Assembly: GCA_007922225.1 (NCBI GenBank)
Contig: ML680097.1
Span: 124,001-188,000, forward strand
From: Emydura subglobosa
Taxonomy: Eukaryota > Chordata > Testudines > Chelidae
Direction: 5' to 3'
Length of the DNA stretch: 64,000 bases
Shown here: one piece after another, positions 61,301 through 64,000 of the stretch
Position numbering within the stretch: the first letter of the stretch is position 1
Layout: the number at the start of each line of letters is the position of its first letter
Made by a program: the position numbers and the translations under genes
The notes under the pieces: generated by a model
Seen by the model: the letters and a program-made list of their open reading frames with translations, nothing else
The model's database searches: none
Told to the model about the DNA's origin: nothing

Positions 61301-63690
61301 CTGGAACAAACAGGGTGTTAGAAACCCCACAGGGGGGTGCAGCCAGGCGGGGAGGGGGGAGCTGGGGCACCCCCCAGCCCAGCCCTGAGCAGGAACTGCT
61401 GGGGCTGGCCATGCCAGGAGCCACGACTAGGGGAACCCCATCGGGGCAGTGCTGCCTGCACCCGGGTGCACGCCGCTGCCTCCTGCGGGCAGAGAGGGGC
61501 CTGCTGGCAGAGGCAGCTCCCAAATAATCACCCACCTCTGGGACCGAGCTGACCCCATTACTGGAATGGCAGCCATGCACAATCTTTACTGTGTTCATCC
61601 TTACAACGTCCCTCCCACGTGCTGTAGGCCAGGTGATATCAGCCCCCTTGTTCAGATGGGGAAACTGAGGCACAACAAGATGTTTTGGTTTGTTTATTAA
61701 AGTGACTTGCCTGAGATCACGCAGGGACGTGGTGCCCAGGCAGGAAACTGAACCTGAGCTTCCCGCGTCCAGGCTACTGCCACGACCACTGCCCCACCCT
61801 GCCTTCCACCCCTGAGAAGGGAGAATTCACCAGGAAACCAGAGGGTCTGCAGCCCTTCTCACGCCCCAGGCTGTGCCTGGCTGTCCCTGGGGTGTGTCTG
61901 GATTGGTCTCGTTCACCATAGAACCACCGAATCCCTCCCTGAACCCTGCTACACTCCCTGCCTCACCGCGCCCTTGTGGTGAGGAGTTCCCCTGGCTCAC
62001 AACGAGGAACAAGGCTTGCCCCCAGGGTCAGGACTGAATCCGCTGCCTCGCCCATCCTTTGAGTGTCATCTGCAGCCTGGATTCATCCCAAGCCCGTGAG
62101 CGCCCGTGAGCCTCTGCCACCCGATGCCTGGCTAGATACAGCCAGTTTTATTTGACGCCTGCTAAACCCTTCAACCTTGTGGCAGGGAGTCCCGCAGGCT
62201 AACTGTGGAACTTGTCACGAGGCAGGCCAAGAGCTTGGGGGAGGCTTCACTAGAGGGAAAGACTCAGGTGCGAATCCCGGAGCCAGGCATGGGGCTGGCA
62301 GTGCTAAGGGGAGCAAAGCTCCTTGCTGGGATGCGGGCTAGGAACCAGTCAGGCTTTGACGTGCAGATTCTCAGCCACCACTGCTCTAACCATTAGCCCC
62401 ACTCCCCAGGAGTCCTGGCCCCAGCCCCTCCTTGCTCTAACTCACTAGACCCCACGCCCCACCCAGAGCTGGGAGAGAACCCAGGAGTCCTGGCTCCCAG
62501 CTCTCCCACTCCCCTCCCAGAGTTAGCTGGGCTTCTCTCCGGGACTCTAGACACCAGGGTACGGAAGGGGAGTCTGGTGGAGCCCCTGGCTCTCCCCCCT
62601 CCCAAACGTATTGGCTAGGAAGGAACCACTGGCCCAGCCCAGGGGTAGATGGATGGATCCATGGGGGCACTGGCCACCTCCAGTCCCCGGCACCACTGAC
62701 CTGTCCTGGAGTGGATGAGCCAGAGCCCCCCGGTGAGAGAGGCGCCGATGACGAAGGCTGAGAAGACGATGCCCACCATGGTGGGCAGCTCCAGGTCCTG
62801 GGGCGGGGGCACTGCGGGGAAAGGGGAGAGTGAGGCCCCACAGCCACCCTCCACGAGCACGTGCAGAGCCAGCGCTGTGGTGGGGGAGGGGGGCCGATGG
62901 GAATAGAACCCAGGAGTCCGGGCTCCCAGACGCACCCTTCCCCCACTGCTCTCACCCACTGGGCCCCAGCCCCCTCCCAGAGCTGGGAATAGAACCCGTG
63001 TCCTGTCTGGCGGCAAGCGCTCCGTGCCACTGCAGCCACAGCGAGCGACGTGCTCTCAGCGCCTTGCAGGACAAGGGGCCACCACGGAGGTGAGGGGGAG
63101 ACCTGGCGGGGGCAGCGCTCACCGGAGGGCGTCGCACTCTGTTCTGGCCGGGGCGCCTCCTTCAATGCCTTCCCACCTCTGCCAGCCAGAGGGAAGGGCA
63201 GAGGGACGGGATCTGCTGGAAGAGGACAACAAAGCCAGAAACACTTTGAAAGATGGAGACATTCCTGATCTCCTCTAGGGGGCGCTCTCCCCTGGCGGTC
63301 AGTGCTGAGCCCAATACCACAGCATGGCACTAGGGGGCGCTGTGCAGTGGGGGGCGTCCTCCCCTGGCACCCAGTGCTGACCCGCAGTCCCAGCCCGGTG
63401 CTAGGGGGCACTCTGCGGGGGGGGGGGGGACTGTGCTGATCTCCAGTCCTAGGGGGCGCTCTGCAGTGGGGAGATGGAATCAGGGCCTTGGTGCATTGCA
63501 ATCTCTCCGCCTGCTCCCATAACCAGCCCCCAACCCGTCGCTGGGTGTCACCTGGTCCTGGGCTGGCTGCGGTGGCTCCGGCCAGGTGCTCTACCGTGAC
63601 GATGATGGGTTTGGTGACGGTGTGCTGGAACCGCCCGCTGCCCGGCTCCGCCATGCTGCTGCTGGTACATGCTCCAGCCTGGGGCCCACA
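61203..63690 (-). CDS. TGFBR3L: TGFBR3L 3' part (betaglycan/endoglin-family co-receptor; 4 exons)
   Basis: Four - strand exons (63690-63552, 63212-63123, 62811-62701, 61300-61203) join with phase 1 at every junction and end in TAG, giving 145 residues. The first exon begins CGPQAGACTSSS (end of the zona-pellucida module) and contains FQHTVTKPIIVTVEHL, like the TQPIVVTV stretch before the betaglycan membrane span. The third encodes LELPTMVGIVFSAFVIG and ASLTGGLWLIHSRT, clearly homologous to the betaglycan/endoglin transmembrane helix. The tail is short and proline-rich. TGFBR3L is preferred over TGFBR3 or ENG because it neighbours EVI5L, as on human 19p13. Mammalian TGFBR3L is reported as an inhibin B co-receptor in pituitary gonadotropes. 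Extracellular exons lie beyond the window. Confidence 0.85.
61555..61805 (-). repeat. MIR-like SINE, reverse orientation
   Basis: gcccccttgttcagatgggg, aaactgaggcacaacaagat, agtgacttgcctgagatcac, gcaggaaactgaacctgagc and ggctactgccacgaccactg. Located in the last TGFBR3L intron. Confidence 0.6.
61806..62375. other. TGFBR3L: TGFBR3L last intron, no supported feature
   Basis: No exon seen. Around 62130-62212 (gctaaacccttcaaccttgt, ggcagggagtcccgcaggct) there is a weak LINE-like trace. Confidence 0.35.
62380..62535 (-). repeat. Tandem SINE-head units, reverse orientation
   Basis: gctctaaccattagccccac, tccccaggagtcctggcccc, ctaactcactagaccccacg, gagctgggagagaacccagg and agtcctggctcccag: two units. 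Confidence 0.55.
62701..62811 (-). CDS. TGFBR3L: TGFBR3L exon: transmembrane helix
   Basis: 111 nt, phase 1/1, acceptor tttccccgcag and donor gtcagt. PPPQDLELPTMVGIVFSAF and VIGASLTGGLWLIHSRT parallel the betaglycan segment LDTPTVVGIAFAAFVIG...GALWYIYSHTG. Confidence 0.92.
62890..63005 (-). repeat. SINE-head units, reverse orientation
   Basis: gatgggaatagaacccagga, gtccgggctcccag, ccactgggccccagccccct and cagagctgggaatagaaccc. Lies in the TGFBR3L intron between the stem and membrane exons. Confidence 0.5.
63123..63212 (-). CDS. TGFBR3L: TGFBR3L exon: extracellular stem
   Basis: 90 nt, phase 1/1, acceptor cctcttccagcag and donor gtgagc. It reads PVPLPFPLAGRGGKALKEA, then PRPEQSATPS. Low similarity; accepted on phase and splice sites. 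Confidence 0.65.
63272..63470 (+). promoter_or_regulatory. Cluster of four CTCF-like motifs in TGFBR3L intron
   Basis: tcctctagggggcgctc (63271), ggcactagggggcgct (63326), gtgctagggggcactc (63399) and tcctagggggcgctctg (63448). All are in the same orientation and spaced about 50-70 bp, within a degenerate tandem duplication containing cagtgctga. The second and fourth are close to the CTCF core; binding is not shown. Confidence 0.45.
63552..63690 (-). CDS. TGFBR3L: TGFBR3L exon: end of ZP module and juxtamembrane stem
   Basis: 139 nt; on the - strand acceptor ccatgtccgtttcag, donor gtgaca. It reads CGPQAGACTSSSMAEPGSG, then RFQHTVTKPIIVTVEHL. The methionine is internal to the exon, not a start. 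Confidence 0.82.
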
Positions 63691-64000
63691 CTGAAACGGA
63701 CATGGCTCAGACAGGCACCACATCCCAATACTGGATGTTCACCCCCCACCATCCCAAATCCCAGCCCCAGGCCCCACCCACCCCACCCTACCGCTCCCAG
63801 CCCTGGGACCCCACCCTCTCCCTAAGTCCAGCCACACTTGGAAAGGAACTGATGATGGGCAGACTGTCTCCAACAAAAATGTACATATATTTGTTTTAAT
63901 TTGCATATATTTACATTGATTTGCCAGGGAGGAAGTCTGCCGACTCAACCACGTGCCAGGGGTCACAACTGTGGCCAAGCGTCCTGATTCCAGCCACTAG
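63691..64000 (-). other. TGFBR3L: TGFBR3L upstream intron (partial), no exon recognised
   Basis: C-rich and AT-rich sequence upstream of the stem exon. No zona-pellucida-type frame is seen, so the remaining exons lie beyond the window. Confidence 0.5.

Noticed and set aside
62437..63723. A continuous 428-aa - strand frame
   Set aside because: It reads through introns of TGFBR3L. The real exons within it have clear splice sites, and the in-between residues are translated SINE and intron sequence.
1..64000. Bacterial-type features (operons, CRISPR arrays, ribosome binding sites)
   Set aside because: The window is vertebrate nuclear DNA; the regular repeats are SINE, LINE or minisatellite units, not spacer arrays.

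Overview
The window is vertebrate nuclear DNA, most likely from a turtle. Coding sequence sits in short GT..AG exons separated by long introns. Between them lie amniote-type repeats: several CR1 LINE copies, one with a long readable reverse-transcriptase frame; a DIRS-type tyrosine-recombinase retrotransposon; tRNA-derived MIR/CORE-like SINEs; and MITE-like DNA elements. CR1, DIRS and these SINEs together point to a turtle (crocodilian second choice). That assignment is an inference from repeat content, not from a species match.

Three protein-coding genes can be read exon by exon. (1) EVI5L, + strand, 726-41216: the last twelve coding exons (492 codons), from the end of the TBC Rab-GAP domain through the long coiled coil to the stop. 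Its 5' exons lie outside the window. (2) A complete six-exon gene of the GFI1/GFI1B zinc-finger repressor family, + strand, 55863-59997, predicted 332 aa. It has an N-terminal SNAG motif and intact fingers 3-6, while the exon that should encode fingers 1-2 keeps its length and phase but has lost almost all zinc ligands. (3) The 3' end of a betaglycan/endoglin-family gene, best fit TGFBR3L, - strand, 63690-61203: juxtamembrane segment, transmembrane helix and cytoplasmic tail.

The order EVI5L - GFI1-like - TGFBR3L mirrors the EVI5 - GFI1 - TGFBR3 neighbourhood of human 1p22 and the GFI1B / ENG linkage of 9q34. The middle gene is therefore best explained as a third GFI1 ohnolog from the vertebrate whole-genome duplications, one that as far as I know is missing at the human EVI5L/TGFBR3L locus on 19p13. 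This is the main discovery candidate.

Layout: 1-41216, EVI5L with introns filled by repeats, including a CR1 split by a 4.6-kb DIRS element (26663-32705) and a GT-rich minisatellite hit by another CR1 (33857-36440). 41217-55854, intergenic, with a probable EVI5L 3'UTR, repeat fragments and a candidate poly(A) site near 48715. 55855-60485, the GFI1-like gene, with tandem CTCF-like motifs in its introns. 60486-63690, TGFBR3L 3' part, facing the GFI1-like gene tail to tail, with a second CTCF-like cluster. 63691-64000, upstream TGFBR3L intron with no recognised exon. The three genes do not form a pathway; they share a locus by descent. EVI5L acts on Rab GTPases, the GFI1-like protein should repress transcription through LSD1/CoREST, and TGFBR3L is a TGF-beta-superfamily co-receptor.
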